The translations under genes were made by a program, and so were the position numbers. A stretch of DNA of 64,000 nt from an uncultured Eubacteriales bacterium (GTDB taxonomy: Bacteria; Bacillota; Clostridia; Oscillospirales; CAG-272): positions 1 through 64,000 of the forward strand of contig CAKSLU010000001.1 in the NCBI GenBank assembly GCA_934474225.1. The letters are read 5' to 3'. The notes beneath the pieces are model-generated. The model did no database searches. It saw only the letters and a program-made list of their open reading frames with translations, and was not told the origin of the DNA. Below are positions 35,539 through 46,800 of the stretch, piece after piece; the first letter of the stretch is position 1; the number at the start of each line of letters is the position of its first letter.

Positions 35539-36906
35539 TCAGATTTTTTCAAAGGAAGTGCAGCATTCCACATGCCCGGTGCGGCAGAACAAGTCAAACG
35601 GATAGACCGTGCCCATCCGCCAGCCGTCGGACAGCAGAAATTTTGCGTCGCGCGCCAGTGTTTCGGGGTTGCAGGAAATATACACAATTTTTTTTGTGCC
35701 CATCTTGCCGAGGTCGGCAAGCAACTGCTCGGTACAGCCCTTGCGCGGCGGGTCGAGTATGACGACATCGGGAATAAAGTCGCCCTCGGCGTCCTTCGCG
35801 CTTTTCAGCAGCGCCTGCGTGTCGGCGGCGTCCCCGCAGTAGAATGCCGCGTGCCCGATACCGTTCTGCGCGGCGTTTTCTTTGGCGCAGGCAACGGCGG
35901 ATGCCACGGTCTCAATGCCGATCAGCCGCCCGGCGTGCTTTGCCATGGACAGCCCAATCGAGCCGATGCCGCAGTAGAGGTCGAGCAGGGTTTCGCTGCC
36001 CGTCAGCGCGGCGAGCTCCGCCGCCTTGCCGTAGAGCAGCTCCGCCGCGCCGCGGTTGACCTGGTAGAAGGACTGCGGCGTGATGCGCAGCCGCACGCCG
36101 CAGAGGATGTCCTCGATATACGGCTTGCCGTACAGTCTTGTAAAATCCCTGCCGAGCACCACATTGGTGTTTTCCTCGTTGTGATTGAGGAAGACGGAAA
36201 CGACGGCGGGGAACTTTTCCGTTATCCGCGCGACGAATTCGTCCGCGTGGGGAAGCGTTTTGCCACACAGAACCAGGCAGAGCATCACTTCGCCGGTCGC
36301 CTCGCCGACGCGCAGATAGATGTGGCGGAGCAGACCGCGCCCGGTTTCCTCGTCGTAGGCGGGAATATCGTGTGCTCCGCAGAATGCGCGGACCTCTGCA
36401 ACGATGGGGGCAAATGCCGGATTTTGCAGCGGGCAGTCCACACACGCGAGCACGCGATGGCTTTTTGCCGCAAAGAAACCGATGGTGAGTTTGCCGTCCG
36501 CCGCCCGGCGCACCGGGTATTGCGCCTTGTTGCGGTAGCGGTCGACTCTCCCGTCGCCCGCAAGCGGGGCGACATCGACCTCGCGCAGTCCCTGCCGGAC
36601 AAAACTCTGCCGGACGGACGCCTCCTTCAGCGTGCGTTCATAGGCGTAGTCCACGCTGCGGAAGGCGCAGCCGCCGCACGCCGCCGAAACGGCACAGTCG
36701 TCTTCGACGCGGTGCGGGGAAGGTACAAGAATGCGTTCCGTGCGGGCGACGGCATAGGTGCGGCAGACCTTGATGACGCGCACGCGCGCCGTGTCGCCCG
36801 TGACCGCACCGGAGACGAACAGAACGCAGCCGTCCACCCGTGTGATACCGAAGCCGAGAAAATTCATATCCGTGATTTCAACATCAAAACATTCGTTTTT
36901 CTTCAA
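35539..36906 (-). CDS. 23S rRNA (uracil-5-)-methyltransferase, RlmD/RlmCD type
   Basis: A 455-residue RumA-family enzyme. An N-terminal TRAM-like domain (DVEITDMNFLGFGITRVDGC) is followed by Fe-S cysteines (CAVSAACGGCAF and ACVDCPLQNP), SAM motif LLDLYCGIGSIGLSMAKHAG, DPPRKGCTEQLLADLG with the catalytic Cys neighbourhood, and YISCNPETLARDAKFL. It methylates U747 and/or U1939-type positions of 23S rRNA. The start is uncertain: TTG 36906 has GGGAG nine bases upstream, and the longer in-frame extension has no family similarity. Confidence 0.88.
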   Translation of the reverse strand: MKKNECFDVEITDMNFLGFGITRVDGCVLFVSGAVTGDTARVRVIKVCRTYAVARTERILVPSPHRVEDDCAVSAACGGCAFRSVDYAYERTLKEASVRQSFVRQGLREVDVAPLAGDGRVDRYRNKAQYPVRRAADGKLTIGFFAAKSHRVLACVDCPLQNPAFAPIVAEVRAFCGAHDIPAYDEETGRGLLRHIYLRVGEATGEVMLCLVLCGKTLPHADEFVARITEKFPAVVSVFLNHNEENTNVVLGRDFTRLYGKPYIEDILCGVRLRITPQSFYQVNRGAAELLYGKAAELAALTGSETLLDLYCGIGSIGLSMAKHAGRLIGIETVASAVACAKENAAQNGIGHAAFYCGDAADTQALLKSAKDAEGDFIPDVVILDPPRKGCTEQLLADLGKMGTKKIVYISCNPETLARDAKFLLSDGWRMGTVYPFDLFCRTGHVECCTSFEKI

Positions 36907-36999
36907 GGCTTCACGCTCCCGCAAAAGTTTACATGCATAAGTATACCATTGTTTCGGCGGCAAGGCAAGCAAAAAGAGGTGAAATTTATTGAATAGATA

Positions 37000-37028
37000 T
37001 TGAAAAATACCGAAAGATACGGTATAAT
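37000..37028 (+). promoter_or_regulatory. Promoter of the LCP gene with an embedded dyad
   Basis: TTGAAA (37000-37005), 17 bases, TATAAT (37023-37028). An inverted repeat ATACCG (37007-37012), seven bases, CGGTAT (37020-37025) fills the spacer and overlaps the -10 box, an ideal place for a repressor operator. Confidence 0.7.
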
Positions 37029-37093
37029 GTTGTGAGATTGGCAGGGCATTTTCGCTTTGCTTTTCGCAAATCTTCGAGAAAGTGAGTGGCGGA

Positions 37094-38134
37094 ATGAACT
37101 CTCTGCGCAACTTTTGTGCGACATTCATTATCGCGCTGGTCGTTTTCGGCCTGTGCGCGTTTTTCATAACCGGGTTCGTCACCGAGAGCATCAACGGCAT
37201 GATCAGCGGGGAAAAGGTGACCGAGAGCAGCGATGCGACAAGCTCGGAATCGGATTCTTCCGTCCTGCACCCGCTCGGGCCGGATGAAGATGACCTCGGC
37301 GGCGAGTCGTTCAGCATTCTGCTTGTCGGCACGGACTATCGCCCGAGCATCCTGACCAATTACCATCCCGATATTGAAAAGCAGTATCCTTATTTCAAGA
37401 ATTCCGCCGAGCTTATCGGCTCCGGCGGCTCGCTGCCGGTCTACCCCTATCGCACGGTGCATGCCGATGCGGTGGTGCTGGTCACCGTCAACAAGGAGAA
37501 CCGGCGCATCGCCTATATGCAGATTCCGTCCGAGATGCAGCTGACCGTCGGCGGCGTGACGACGACCGTGCGCGACTTGTACTATGACAAGGGGCTGGAC
37601 TATTTCGTCAACAAGATGTCCGGCATCACGGGCGTGCAGATTGACTATTATGCGCTGACGAGCATCGAGCAGCTTGCAGGTGTGGTGGACGCGATGGGCA
37701 GCATCACCTATACGGTGCCGTGCGACATGGAATATACCGACGAGGTTTCCGGGCTGACCATTTCGCTGAAGGCGGGCGCACAGACGCTGACCGGCAAGGA
37801 TGTCTGCGGACTGCTTGCCTACAATTCCTACACCAATGCGACGCTGTCGCGCGAGAAGACCACGATGTCTTTCCTGCGCGCGCTGGCGCAGAAAATGACA
37901 AACCCGACCTATCTCGGCAAGGCGGCAACCATTTTTGCCAATGCGTCGAAATATGTCACCACAAATTTCACCGCTGAGGATTTGACGAAGAACCTCGACT
38001 TGATTTTTGCCTACAGCCGATTCTCGGTCGGCACGCTGGACTATCCCGGCAGCTACTATTTCCGGGACGGCGAGCGGGTGTTCAACCCGAATATTTCCGC
38101 GGCAATAACCGCGATGCTGAAGTATAATCAATAA
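37094..38134 (+). CDS. LytR-CpsA-Psr (LCP) family cell-wall glycopolymer ligase
   Basis: A protein of about 346 residues with an N-terminal membrane anchor ([19 protein letters not shown]), a Ser/Glu-rich linker and an extracellular LCP domain: [58 protein letters not shown] and [17 protein letters not shown] enzymes attach teichoic acids or other glycopolymers to peptidoglycan. The start is uncertain: ATG 37094, or GTG 37082 four codons earlier; neither has a strong ribosome site. Confidence 0.87.
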   Translation: MNSLRNFCATFIIALVVFGLCAFFITGFVTESINGMISGEKVTESSDATSSESDSSVLHPLGPDEDDLGGESFSILLVGTDYRPSILTNYHPDIEKQYPYFKNSAELIGSGGSLPVYPYRTVHADAVVLVTVNKENRRIAYMQIPSEMQLTVGGVTTTVRDLYYDKGLDYFVNKMSGITGVQIDYYALTSIEQLAGVVDAMGSITYTVPCDMEYTDEVSGLTISLKAGAQTLTGKDVCGLLAYNSYTNATLSREKTTMSFLRALAQKMTNPTYLGKAATIFANASKYVTTNFTAEDLTKNLDLIFAYSRFSVGTLDYPGSYYFRDGERVFNPNISAAITAMLKYNQ

Positions 38135-38163
38135 TTTTTCCATACAGACAAGAGGAGAAGAAC

Positions 38164-39555
38164 ATGAACAATTCCGAAAAAACAATGGACAAAATCGTTG
38201 CGCTCTGCAAAAACCGCGGCTTTGTATATCCCGGCTCCGAGATTTACGGCGGCCTTGCAAACTCGTGGGACTACGGTCCGCTCGGCGTTGAGTTCAAAAA
38301 CAACATCAAGCGCGCGTGGTGGAAGCGTTTTGTGCAGGAATGCAAGTACAATGTCGGTCTCGACAGCGCCATCATCATGAACCCCGAGACCTGGGTCGCA
38401 TCCGGGCATGTCGGCGGCTTCTCCGACCCGCTGATGGACTGCAAGGCGTGCAAGACGCGCCATCGCGCCGACAAGCTGATTGAGGACTATGCTGCGGCAA
38501 ATCACCTCGATGTCAACCCCGCCGGCTGGACGAACGAGCAGATGTCGAAGTACATCGCCGACAACGGCATCACTTGCCCCGCCTGCGGCGCCAAGGATTT
38601 CACCGACATCCGTAAGTTCAACCTGATGTTCAAGACCTATCAGGGCGTCACCGAGGATTCCTCCTCCGAGCTGTATCTCCGCCCCGAGACGGCGCAGGGC
38701 ATTTTCGTCAACTTCAAGAACATTGCGCGTACCACGCGCAGAAAACTGCCGTTCGGCGTCGGTCAGATCGGCAAGTCCTTCCGCAATGAGATCACGCCCG
38801 GCAACTTCATTTTCCGCATCCGCGAATTTGAGCAGATGGAGCTGGAGTTCTTCTGCAAGCCCGGCACCGACCTCGAATGGTTCAAGTTCTGGAAGAACTA
38901 CTGCGAGCAGTTCCTCTACGACCTCGGCATGACGCGCGAAAACCTCAGACTGCGCGACCATGACGCGGACGAGCTTTGCTTCTATTCCAAGGCGACGACC
39001 GACTTTGAGTATCTGTTCCCGTTCGGCTGGGGCGAACTCTGGGGCGTGGCGGATCGTACCGACTACGACCTCACGCAGCATGCCAACCACAGCGGCGAGT
39101 CGATGGAGTATTTTGACCCCGAGACGAACGAAAAGTATGTGCCTTATGTCATCGAGCCGTCGCTCGGCGCTGACCGCGTGACGCTGGCGTTCCTGATTGA
39201 CGCTTATGATGAAGAGACCGTCGGCGAGGGCGACACGCGCGTCGTGCTGCACCTGCATCCGGCGCTTGCACCGGTCAAGGCAGCAGTGCTTCCGCTGTCG
39301 AAGAAGCTCTCCGAGAAGGCGGGCGAGGTGCAGGAGATGCTCAGCAAGTACTTCAATGTGGACTTTGACGAGACCGGCTCAATCGGCAAGCGCTATCGCC
39401 GCCAGGACGAGATCGGCACGCCCTTCTGCATTACCTACGACTTCGAGAGCGAAGGCGACGGCTGCGTCACCGTGCGCGACCGCGACACGATGGAGCAGGA
39501 GCGCATCAAGATTGAGGATCTGAAGGCGTATATTGAGGCAAAACTTGCATTCTGA
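38164..39555 (+). CDS. glyQS: Glycyl-tRNA synthetase, homodimeric type
   Basis: A 463-residue class II synthetase of the eukaryote/archaeal-like alpha2 form. [20 protein letters not shown] opens the catalytic domain, FNLMFKT and [16 protein letters not shown] give motif 2 context, [21 protein letters not shown] is motif 2, and [14 protein letters not shown] is motif 3. The C-terminal anticodon-binding domain ends in [22 protein letters not shown] precedes ATG 38164; 29 bases separate it from the LCP gene. Confidence 0.96.
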   Translation: MNNSEKTMDKIVALCKNRGFVYPGSEIYGGLANSWDYGPLGVEFKNNIKRAWWKRFVQECKYNVGLDSAIIMNPETWVASGHVGGFSDPLMDCKACKTRHRADKLIEDYAAANHLDVNPAGWTNEQMSKYIADNGITCPACGAKDFTDIRKFNLMFKTYQGVTEDSSSELYLRPETAQGIFVNFKNIARTTRRKLPFGVGQIGKSFRNEITPGNFIFRIREFEQMELEFFCKPGTDLEWFKFWKNYCEQFLYDLGMTRENLRLRDHDADELCFYSKATTDFEYLFPFGWGELWGVADRTDYDLTQHANHSGESMEYFDPETNEKYVPYVIEPSLGADRVTLAFLIDAYDEETVGEGDTRVVLHLHPALAPVKAAVLPLSKKLSEKAGEVQEMLSKYFNVDFDETGSIGKRYRRQDEIGTPFCITYDFESEGDGCVTVRDRDTMEQERIKIEDLKAYIEAKLAF

Positions 39556-39580
39556 GCATTCTGAAAAGAGGAAACATAGC

Positions 39581-40060
39581 ATGAAACATGTATTTCTGAC
39601 ACGGGCGGCGGCTTTGCTGCTTGCCTGCATGCTGGCGTTTTCCTTTGCTGCCTGCGGCAAGGGGACAGCGGACAGCACCGCATCGTCCGATGCGGAGACC
39701 ACGGCATCCACCGAGGAGACCACAGCGCGGACGACCGAAACGACCGCCCCCTGGACCTCGGTTGGCGAGGGCGACTGCTCCTTCCCGTTTATTGTGACCT
39801 TCGCGGACGGCACCAAGCAGAACTATGTTGTGACCACAAGCAAGAAGACCGTCGGCGAGGCGCTGGTCGATGCCGGGCTGATTGCGGGTGAGAAGAGCGA
39901 ATACGGGCTCTATGTCAAGACCGTGTGCGGCGTGACCGCCGATTATGATGCGGACGGCACCTACTGGGCGCTGTATGTGGACGGCGAGTCGTCGCCGGTC
40001 GGCGTGGACAGTCTGAAATGCACCGACATCATGGATGTTGAGTTCCGCATTGCAAAGTGA
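39581..40060 (+). CDS. DUF4430-domain lipoprotein
   Basis: A 159-residue predicted lipoprotein. The signal peptide AALLLACMLAFSFAAC ends in a lipobox (FAAC, Cys at about residue 25), followed by a Thr/Glu/Ser-rich linker and a single DUF4430/transcobalamin-like domain (VGEALVDAGLIAG, ADGTYWALYVDGE, plus flanking strands). DUF4430 domains occur in cobalamin-binding and gel-forming surface proteins; ligand here unknown. ATG 39581 has AGGAAA upstream; the longer frame extends into glyQS. Confidence 0.85.
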   Translation: MKHVFLTRAAALLLACMLAFSFAACGKGTADSTASSDAETTASTEETTARTTETTAPWTSVGEGDCSFPFIVTFADGTKQNYVVTTSKKTVGEALVDAGLIAGEKSEYGLYVKTVCGVTADYDADGTYWALYVDGESSPVGVDSLKCTDIMDVEFRIAK

Positions 40061-40095
40061 GGATACGCTGACCGTACTGCCGAAAGGAGATTTGG

Positions 40096-40656
40096 ATGCC
40101 TAAGTTCACCAAGACCGCAATCATGCAGTCCTTTGTGAAGCTGCTCGAATCCACCCCGTTTGACAAAATTACGGTGAAGGACATCGTGGATGATTGCGGC
40201 GTCAACCGGAATACGTTCTACTACAATTTTGAGGATATCTATGCGCTGGTGGATGAGCTGCTCAGCGAGGAAGTTGCACGCGTGCTGGAAAAGCAGCGCA
40301 GCTGCAACTCCTGGAAAGAGGGGCTGTACTATGGCGCAGAGTTTGTCCTGCAAAACAAGAAGGCGGTCTATCACCTCTATCATTCGGCAAAAAAAGACCA
40401 GCTTGAGCGCTATTTCAAGCGGGTGGTGTACGATGCCGCCATGGATGTGGTGCGCCACGAGGCCGAGACGCTGAACTGTACGGACGCCGACATCGAGTTT
40501 GTTGCCGGCTTCTACGGCGATGCGCTGATCGGGCTGATTCGCCGTTGGCTGGACAATGACATGCGTGGCGATCTTGAAGCGATGATCCGCAAGCTGAGCG
40601 CACTGCTGGACAATAGTGTCCGACAGGCGATCCTGACGGTTTCTGCCGTGCAATAA
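40096..40656 (+). CDS. TetR/AcrR family transcriptional regulator
   Basis: A 186-residue TetR protein with the N-terminal HTH (about residues 10-50: FVKLLESTPFDKITVKDIVD, then CGVNRNTFYYNFEDIYALVD) and a helical ligand/dimer domain. It is close to the clostridial DhaS/TetR subgroup. AAAGGAG precedes ATG 40096. A terminator follows, then an operon with its own promoter (HdeD-like, MMPL, GLUG protein) that is the most obvious regulatory target, by position only. Confidence 0.9.
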   Translation: MPKFTKTAIMQSFVKLLESTPFDKITVKDIVDDCGVNRNTFYYNFEDIYALVDELLSEEVARVLEKQRSCNSWKEGLYYGAEFVLQNKKAVYHLYHSAKKDQLERYFKRVVYDAAMDVVRHEAETLNCTDADIEFVAGFYGDALIGLIRRWLDNDMRGDLEAMIRKLSALLDNSVRQAILTVSAVQ

Positions 40657-40699
40657 ACAGACAAATTTCCTAAAATGTCTGAATTTCGGGCAATTTTCT

Positions 40700-40735
40700 C
40701 CCGGTGTGCAAAATTTGCACACCGGGCTTTTTTTG
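40700..40735 (+). terminator. Strong rho-independent terminator after the TetR gene
   Basis: CCCGGTGTGCAAA (40700-40712) and TTTGCACACCGGG (40714-40726), followed by CTTTTTTTG. The perfect dyad lies 14 bases upstream of the next -35 box, so a second role as a TetR operator cannot be excluded. Confidence 0.9.
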
Positions 40736-40739
40736 CCCG

Positions 40740-40768
40740 TTGTAACCTGCCGCTGCGCGGGCTATAAT
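40740..40768 (+). promoter_or_regulatory. Sigma-A promoter of the HdeD-like/MMPL/GLUG operon
   Basis: TTGTAA (40740-40745), 17 GC-rich bases, TATAAT (40763-40768), about 43 bases before ATG 40812. Confidence 0.75.
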
Positions 40769-40811
40769 CAAAGCATAAACCGAGATTTCTCACAACGAAA
40801 GGAATAGGGTT

Positions 40812-41351
40812 ATGCAAATTTACGAGAATTTCAAGAAAGTCTACATTGTTTTGTCGGCGTTGTTTATCGCCGCCGGTATCTGCATGCTGATCTGGCCGTC
40901 CGCCTTTGCCTATGCGCTGTGCTATCTGGTCGGCGGCATCTGCATTGCACACGGTATCATGCGTCTGGTCGGCTATTTCTCCGGCGACCTCTATCGCATC
41001 GCGTTCCAGTTTGATTTGGCGCTCGGCATTGCTTCCATTCTGCTCGGGCTTGTGATTGTTTTCAATGCGTCGGCGTTTATCTCGCTTGTGCACATCATCA
41101 TCGGCATTCTCACGCTGGTGACCGGCGCGCTGCAGGTGCAGTCCGCACTGGATGCCAAGCGCTTCGGCATGCCGCGGTGGTGGCTCTTGCTGATTGGCGC
41201 AATTCTCACGATGGCGCTCGGCATTCTGCTTGTCGTTGCACCTTTTGAAGGCGCATTCGCCATCATCTGCGTGCTGGGGGCAACGCTGATTGTTGAGGGC
41301 ATTGAGAATCTGTTCATCCTCCTCTACATGGTCAAGTACAGAAACAACTGA
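40812..41351 (+). CDS. HdeD/DUF308 family membrane protein
   Basis: A 179-residue protein with six predicted membrane segments, e.g. VYIVLSALFIAAGICMLIWP, YALCYLVGGICIAHGIMRLV, IASILLGLVIVFNASAFISL and WWLLLIGAILTMALGILLVV. The paired-hydrophobic repeat with internal G-x-L pattern is typical of DUF308/HdeD proteins, linked to acid resistance in E. coli but of unknown function in Firmicutes. First gene of the operon; AAAGGAATAGGG lies upstream. Confidence 0.85.
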   Translation: MQIYENFKKVYIVLSALFIAAGICMLIWPSAFAYALCYLVGGICIAHGIMRLVGYFSGDLYRIAFQFDLALGIASILLGLVIVFNASAFISLVHIIIGILTLVTGALQVQSALDAKRFGMPRWWLLLIGAILTMALGILLVVAPFEGAFAIICVLGATLIVEGIENLFILLYMVKYRNN

Positions 41352-41370
41352 GTGCGGAAGGACGGTTACC

Positions 41371-43830
41371 GTGTCTAAGAACAAAACCGGCGAATCGGCA
41401 ATGCATAAGGTTGCCGCCTTCATTGTCGATAAACGCAACATTATTCTGCTCCTGTATATCGCGGCATTTGCTTTTTCGCTTGTCGCGCAAAACTGGGTCA
41501 GCGTCTGCAACGACCTGACCGCTTACTTGCCCGCCAACACCGAGACGCGGCAGGGACTCACGGTCATGGACGACGAGTTTGTGACCTATGCCACCTCGCG
41601 CGTGATGGTTGCCAATGTCACCTACGATGAGGCAAAGCAGCTCAGCGACAAGATTGCCGAACTGCCGCAGGTGGAGATGATCACCTTCGACGATACGGAG
41701 GAGCACTACAAGGCGGCAAGTGCGCTCTTTGACATCACCATGAAGGGCGAGGCAGGCGATGCTGTCGTGTCGGAAGGCTATGCGGCAGTGCGCGCCCTGC
41801 TTGCGGATTACGACACCTATATTTCGGAGAGCGATGTGGATTCCTCCGCGTCGCTTGCCAATGAGATGTCGCTGATTCTGGCGATTGCCGCGGTGATTAT
41901 CGTGGCGGTCCTGCTGCTGACCTCGCAGACCTATATGGAGGTGCCGGTTCTGCTCATCACCTTCGTGGCGGGCATTATCTTAAACAAGGGCACCAACTTC
42001 ATTTTTGACGAAATTTCCTTCGTCTCCAATTCGGTCACGGCGGTGCTGCAGCTGGCGCTTTCGATTGACTACGCCATCATCATGATTCACCACTACAGCG
42101 AAGAGCGGCAGACCTGCGACCAGCGTGAAGCGGTCATCAATGCGCTGGCATGCTCCATCACCGAGATTTCCGGCAGCTCGCTGACCACCATATCGGGTCT
42201 TGCGGCGCTGATGTTCATGCAGTTTAAGATTGGCTTTGATATGGGCATCTGCCTCATCAAGTCGATTTTCTTCAGCCTGCTGTGCGTCTTCACGCTGATG
42301 CCTTGCCTGCTCATGATATTCGGCAAATTCATCGACCGCACGCATCACAAGAGCCTGCTGCCGGACATTTCGTTCCTCGGCAGTTTTGTCTACAAGCTGC
42401 GCTATGTGGTGCCGCCGCTTTTTGTCGTGGTGCTCGTCGGCTCGTTCTTCCTGTCTTCAAACTGCCTGTATACCTACAATGCAAATTCCTCCAAGACAAG
42501 CAGGCAGAACGAGACGCAGATTGCAAAAGAGATGATTGAGGAGCATTTCGGCGCGAAGAACTATGCCGCGCTGGTCATTCCGGCGGGGGACTATGACCGC
42601 GAGCGCGCGCTGATTGATGAACTGCTCACCTGTGACGAGGTGGATTTCATCACCTCGCTGTCCAGCATTGAGGCAACGGACGGCTATGTGCTGACCGACA
42701 AGCTGACGCCGCGGCAATTCTCGGAAATGATTGACCTCGACATCGACACCACCAAACTGCTGTATTCGGTCTATGCGGCGGAAAACGAGGATTACAGCAA
42801 GCTGATTACCAACATGAACGACTACAGTGTGCCGATTATCGATATGTTCATGTTTGTGTACGATTTGAAGGACGATGGGTATGTCAAGCTGGACGGCGAA
42901 CTCGGCGACACGATAGACGATTTGTACACCCAGCTGAATACGGCAAAGAAGCAGCTTTCAGGCGAGAACTATTCCCGCATGCTGGTCTATATGAGCCTGC
43001 CTGTGGAGGGCGACGAAACCTTTGCCTTCATCGACAAGGTGCATGCCATTACGGATAAGTATTACGACACCTCCTATTTCGTCGGCGACTCCACCAGCTG
43101 CTATGACCTTGCGGCGTCGTTTGCCACCGATAATATCATCGTGTCGGTGCTGTCGGTGCTGTTTGTCATTTTAATTCTGTTCTTCACTTTCAAGAACGCC
43201 GGGCTTCCCGTGCTGCTGATTCTGGTCATCCAGGGCAGCGTGTGGATGAACTTTTCGATGTCGACCATTACGGGCGCGTCCATCTTCTTCCTCAGTTATC
43301 TGATCATCAGCTCGATTCAGATGGGCGCGAACATCGACTATGCCATCGTCATTTCCAGCCGGTATATGGACTTGAAGAAAGAGATGGACATCAAGAGCGC
43401 CATGCGCGGCGCGCTGAACTTTGCGTTCCCGACGGTGCTGACCTCGGGCAGCATCCTGGCATCGGCGGGCTTCCTCATCAGTAAACTGTCCACCGAGCCT
43501 GCCATTGTTTCCATTGGTACCACGCTTTGCCGCGGCACATTGATTTCAATGTTCCTTGTTATGCTGGTTCTGCCGGAGATTCTGCTGCTCGGCGACTGCA
43601 TTGTTGAGAAAACCGGCGTTACCATCAAAAAACCGGATGTGGTCCGCCGCGAGACCGGCAACTTTGTCTTAAACGGACATGTCCGCGGCAAGGTGGAGGG
43701 CTTCATCGATGCGGATGTGAACGGTGTGTTCAGCGGGAATATGGACGCTATGGTGAAAATCGATACATACAAGAAAACGGAAGGAGATGCGGGTGATGAA
43801 CAGAATGCGGATGCAGGCAGCCGTGCGTAA
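41371..43830 (+). CDS. MMPL/RND-superfamily membrane transporter
   Basis: An 819-residue integral membrane protein with the 1+5+1+5 helix pattern of MMPL/RND exporters: first segment at about 24-43 (IILLLYIAAFAFSLVAQNW), two large extracellular loops, and two bundles containing LQLALSIDYAIIMIHHYSEE and QMGANIDYAIVISSRYMD, which carry the conserved membrane Asp residues for proton coupling. Such proteins export lipids or amphiphiles. Start GTG 41371 has GGAAGGA eight bases upstream. It overlaps the GLUG gene by 35 bases, indicating coupled synthesis. Confidence 0.92.
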   Translation: MSKNKTGESAMHKVAAFIVDKRNIILLLYIAAFAFSLVAQNWVSVCNDLTAYLPANTETRQGLTVMDDEFVTYATSRVMVANVTYDEAKQLSDKIAELPQVEMITFDDTEEHYKAASALFDITMKGEAGDAVVSEGYAAVRALLADYDTYISESDVDSSASLANEMSLILAIAAVIIVAVLLLTSQTYMEVPVLLITFVAGIILNKGTNFIFDEISFVSNSVTAVLQLALSIDYAIIMIHHYSEERQTCDQREAVINALACSITEISGSSLTTISGLAALMFMQFKIGFDMGICLIKSIFFSLLCVFTLMPCLLMIFGKFIDRTHHKSLLPDISFLGSFVYKLRYVVPPLFVVVLVGSFFLSSNCLYTYNANSSKTSRQNETQIAKEMIEEHFGAKNYAALVIPAGDYDRERALIDELLTCDEVDFITSLSSIEATDGYVLTDKLTPRQFSEMIDLDIDTTKLLYSVYAAENEDYSKLITNMNDYSVPIIDMFMFVYDLKDDGYVKLDGELGDTIDDLYTQLNTAKKQLSGENYSRMLVYMSLPVEGDETFAFIDKVHAITDKYYDTSYFVGDSTSCYDLAASFATDNIIVSVLSVLFVILILFFTFKNAGLPVLLILVIQGSVWMNFSMSTITGASIFFLSYLIISSIQMGANIDYAIVISSRYMDLKKEMDIKSAMRGALNFAFPTVLTSGSILASAGFLISKLSTEPAIVSIGTTLCRGTLISMFLVMLVLPEILLLGDCIVEKTGVTIKKPDVVRRETGNFVLNGHVRGKVEGFIDADVNGVFSGNMDAMVKIDTYKKTEGDAGDEQNADAGSRA

Positions 43831-46800
43831 ACTGGTCGCCGTGTGCCTTGCCGCGCTTGTCGCATGCGCACCGCTTTCGGTTTGCGCGGTGACTGCGGCG
43901 GATGAAGCGGCAGAGACTCAGGAAACGGTTTCTATCGGGACGGCGGCAGAGTTTCTCGACTTTGCAGAGCAGTGCAAGACGGACACCTGGTCGCAGGGAA
44001 AGCACTTTGTCCTCACGGCAGACATCCATCTGAAAGACACGGCGTTTGAGAGCATTCCGACCTTCGGCGGCGTGTTTGACGGCGGCGGGCATACGATAGA
44101 CGGGCTTGCGCTGAAAAGCAATCGCGCGCATGTCGGGCTGTTCCGCTATGTGCAGGAGAGCGGCATCGTCCGCAACCTGCATGTAGTCGGCGTAGTCACC
44201 CCCGAGGGCGACGCGCGCGATGTCGGCGGTATCGTCGGGGAAAACAGCGGCTTGATAGAGGCATGCAGTTTTTCGGGCACCGTCACAGGTGACACCAATG
44301 TCGGCGGCATTGCCGGTACGGTCACCGAGACCGGCACCGTGCGTGCCTGCGGTTTTTCGGGTACCGTCAGCGGCAACAGTTTCACCGGCGGCATCGTCGG
44401 GTACAATTTCGGCACCGTAGAGGGGGCGGTCAACCGCGGCCGCGTGAACACCACCGCGGGGGACACGGAAGAGACCATACAGGACTTAAACATCAATCTC
44501 GACGCGATCCGCTCCACGGAAAATGTGGATACCGCGACGGATACGGGCGGCATCTGCGGGCTTTCCAAGGGGCGCGTGGTGGATTGCATCAACTACGGCA
44601 GCGTCGGGTATCGCTCGGTCGGGTACAACACGGGCGGCATCTGCGGCAGGCAGTCCGGCTGGATGAGCGGCTGCGAGAACTACGGTGCGGTTCGCGGCAG
44701 AAAAGATGTCGGCGGTATTGCCGGTCAGGCAGAGCCGTATATTCTGCTGGAATATGCGGAGGATGTGCTGGAACAGATCAACCGCGTATTCGACCGCGTC
44801 GGTGACATTCTGGACAGCAGCAATCTGCGGGAGGACGCCGCGTTGAATGCCGCGCTTGACGCCGTGCGGGACAGCACGACGGACATCAGCGACGCGGCAG
44901 AGAAACTGAGTGAGGATGCGCGCCGCTATGCGGATGCGCTGACGGCAAGCGTCAACGAGGCGGCGGACCGCCTGCACACAGCTATTGATGAGATGACGGA
45001 TGTGCTTGACCACTTCTCGGCGGGCATGGACAAATTCTCGGATGCTGCCGATTCGTTTTCGGACTGCGGCGATTCGATGACGGCAATCATAGACGCTGCA
45101 AAGGCGGCGAAAGAGCCGCTGGAAGAAGCGGGAACCGATATTGACGATGCAATGCAGGCGCTTGAAAAGACCGCAAAGGACTTTTCGGATGCGTTTGACA
45201 AGTTGCATACGGGCGTGTCCTCGATGGACGAGGGCATGGCAGCTCTGAAAGCGGCGCTGCACAAGCTGTCGGATGCGCTCGGCGACCATTCGGATGTGGC
45301 GGAACCGCTGGATGCGCTCGATGCCGCAGTGGGCTCTGTTGCGGATTCGTTCGGTACACTCGGCGACGCTGCGGATGGGCTTGCCGATGCGTTGGAAGCG
45401 CTGGCGGAGCAGGGCGATGTTGCAGACGGTCTTAACGATTTGGTTGCATCCGTGCGTGCACTTGCGGAAAAACTGCAAAATATACAGGCGGCGTTCGGCG
45501 ATGTCAGCGATGCGCTTGCCACGCTTGCCGAGGACTTTGACGCCGAGGCGTTTGAGGATTCGCTTGCAAAGTTCTCGTCCGGCTTTGACGCACTTTCAAA
45601 GTCAATAGCAGACCTGCGGCTTGCCGCCGAGGACTTGCAGGATGCGGCGGATGAACTTGCGGATGTGCCGGATTATGCCGAGGATGCCATCCGCTCCATG
45701 CAGGACGGACTTGATTTGCTCGGCGACGGTGCGGACGCTTTTAAGGACGGGCTTGACGGACTTTCCGATATTACGACGGAGCTGTCCGAAAAGGAAAAAA
45801 TCGTGCTGCCGTCGGCAAGCGAGATGTTCGGCGACGACCCCGATGCCTTCTTTGACAAGACCGACGCGCTCAGCGACGCAATCGAGACCCTGCGCGATTC
45901 GGTCGGCGACAAGAAGGACGATTTCTATGGTGAACTTGACGCACTGCAAGCCGAAATGCGCTCCCTGCGCGATATTCTGAAGAGCGCCTATGACGACAGT
46001 GTGCGTGCGGATGAGGACGGCTTTGTGGAGGATATTTCGGACGACGGCAGCGAGAGCGAAGCGCGCGGCAGAATTGCAAACTGCAAAAATGCGGGCACGG
46101 TGGACGGCGACATCAATGTCGGCGGCATCGTCGGCTCCCTCGCCATCGAATACGATTTTGACCCTGAGGACGATATCAAAAACAACGGCGACCGCACGCT
46201 GAAATACACCTATAAGACTAAATGCACCGTGGTGCGCTGCAAGAACGAGGGCGAAGTCACGGCAAAGAAGCATAATGCGGGCGGCATTGCCGGGTTGATG
46301 GACTTCGGCAGCGTGTATCTGTGTGAGAACCGCGGGGACATCGCCACCACGGACGGGGACTACACCGGCGGCATTGCCGGAAAGTCGGCAGGCATCGTGC
46401 GCAAGTCGCTGGCGCTCTGCAATCTCACCGGCGGCGACTACGTCGGCGGCATTGTCGGCGGCGGCAAGACCGTGTCCGACTGCCTTGCACTGGTACACAC
46501 AGACGGCTCCGGGCGGTATGCGGGCAGCATCGCGGGCGACGCGGACACGGCAGACCTTGCACGCAACCGCTTCGTCAGTGAGACGCTCGGCGGTATCGAC
46601 GATGTCAGCTACACCGGCGTTGCCGAGGCGGTGGATATTGATACCTTTACCGCCGCGGCAAAGCAGCTATTGGACGCAGAGGTCACCTTTGCGCTGACTT
46701 TTGTCTGCGACGGCAAGACCGTGGCGGTCGTACCGTTTACATACGGAGAAGCGATTTCGACGGCGCAGATTCCCGCCGTGCCGACGAAAGACGGCTATTA

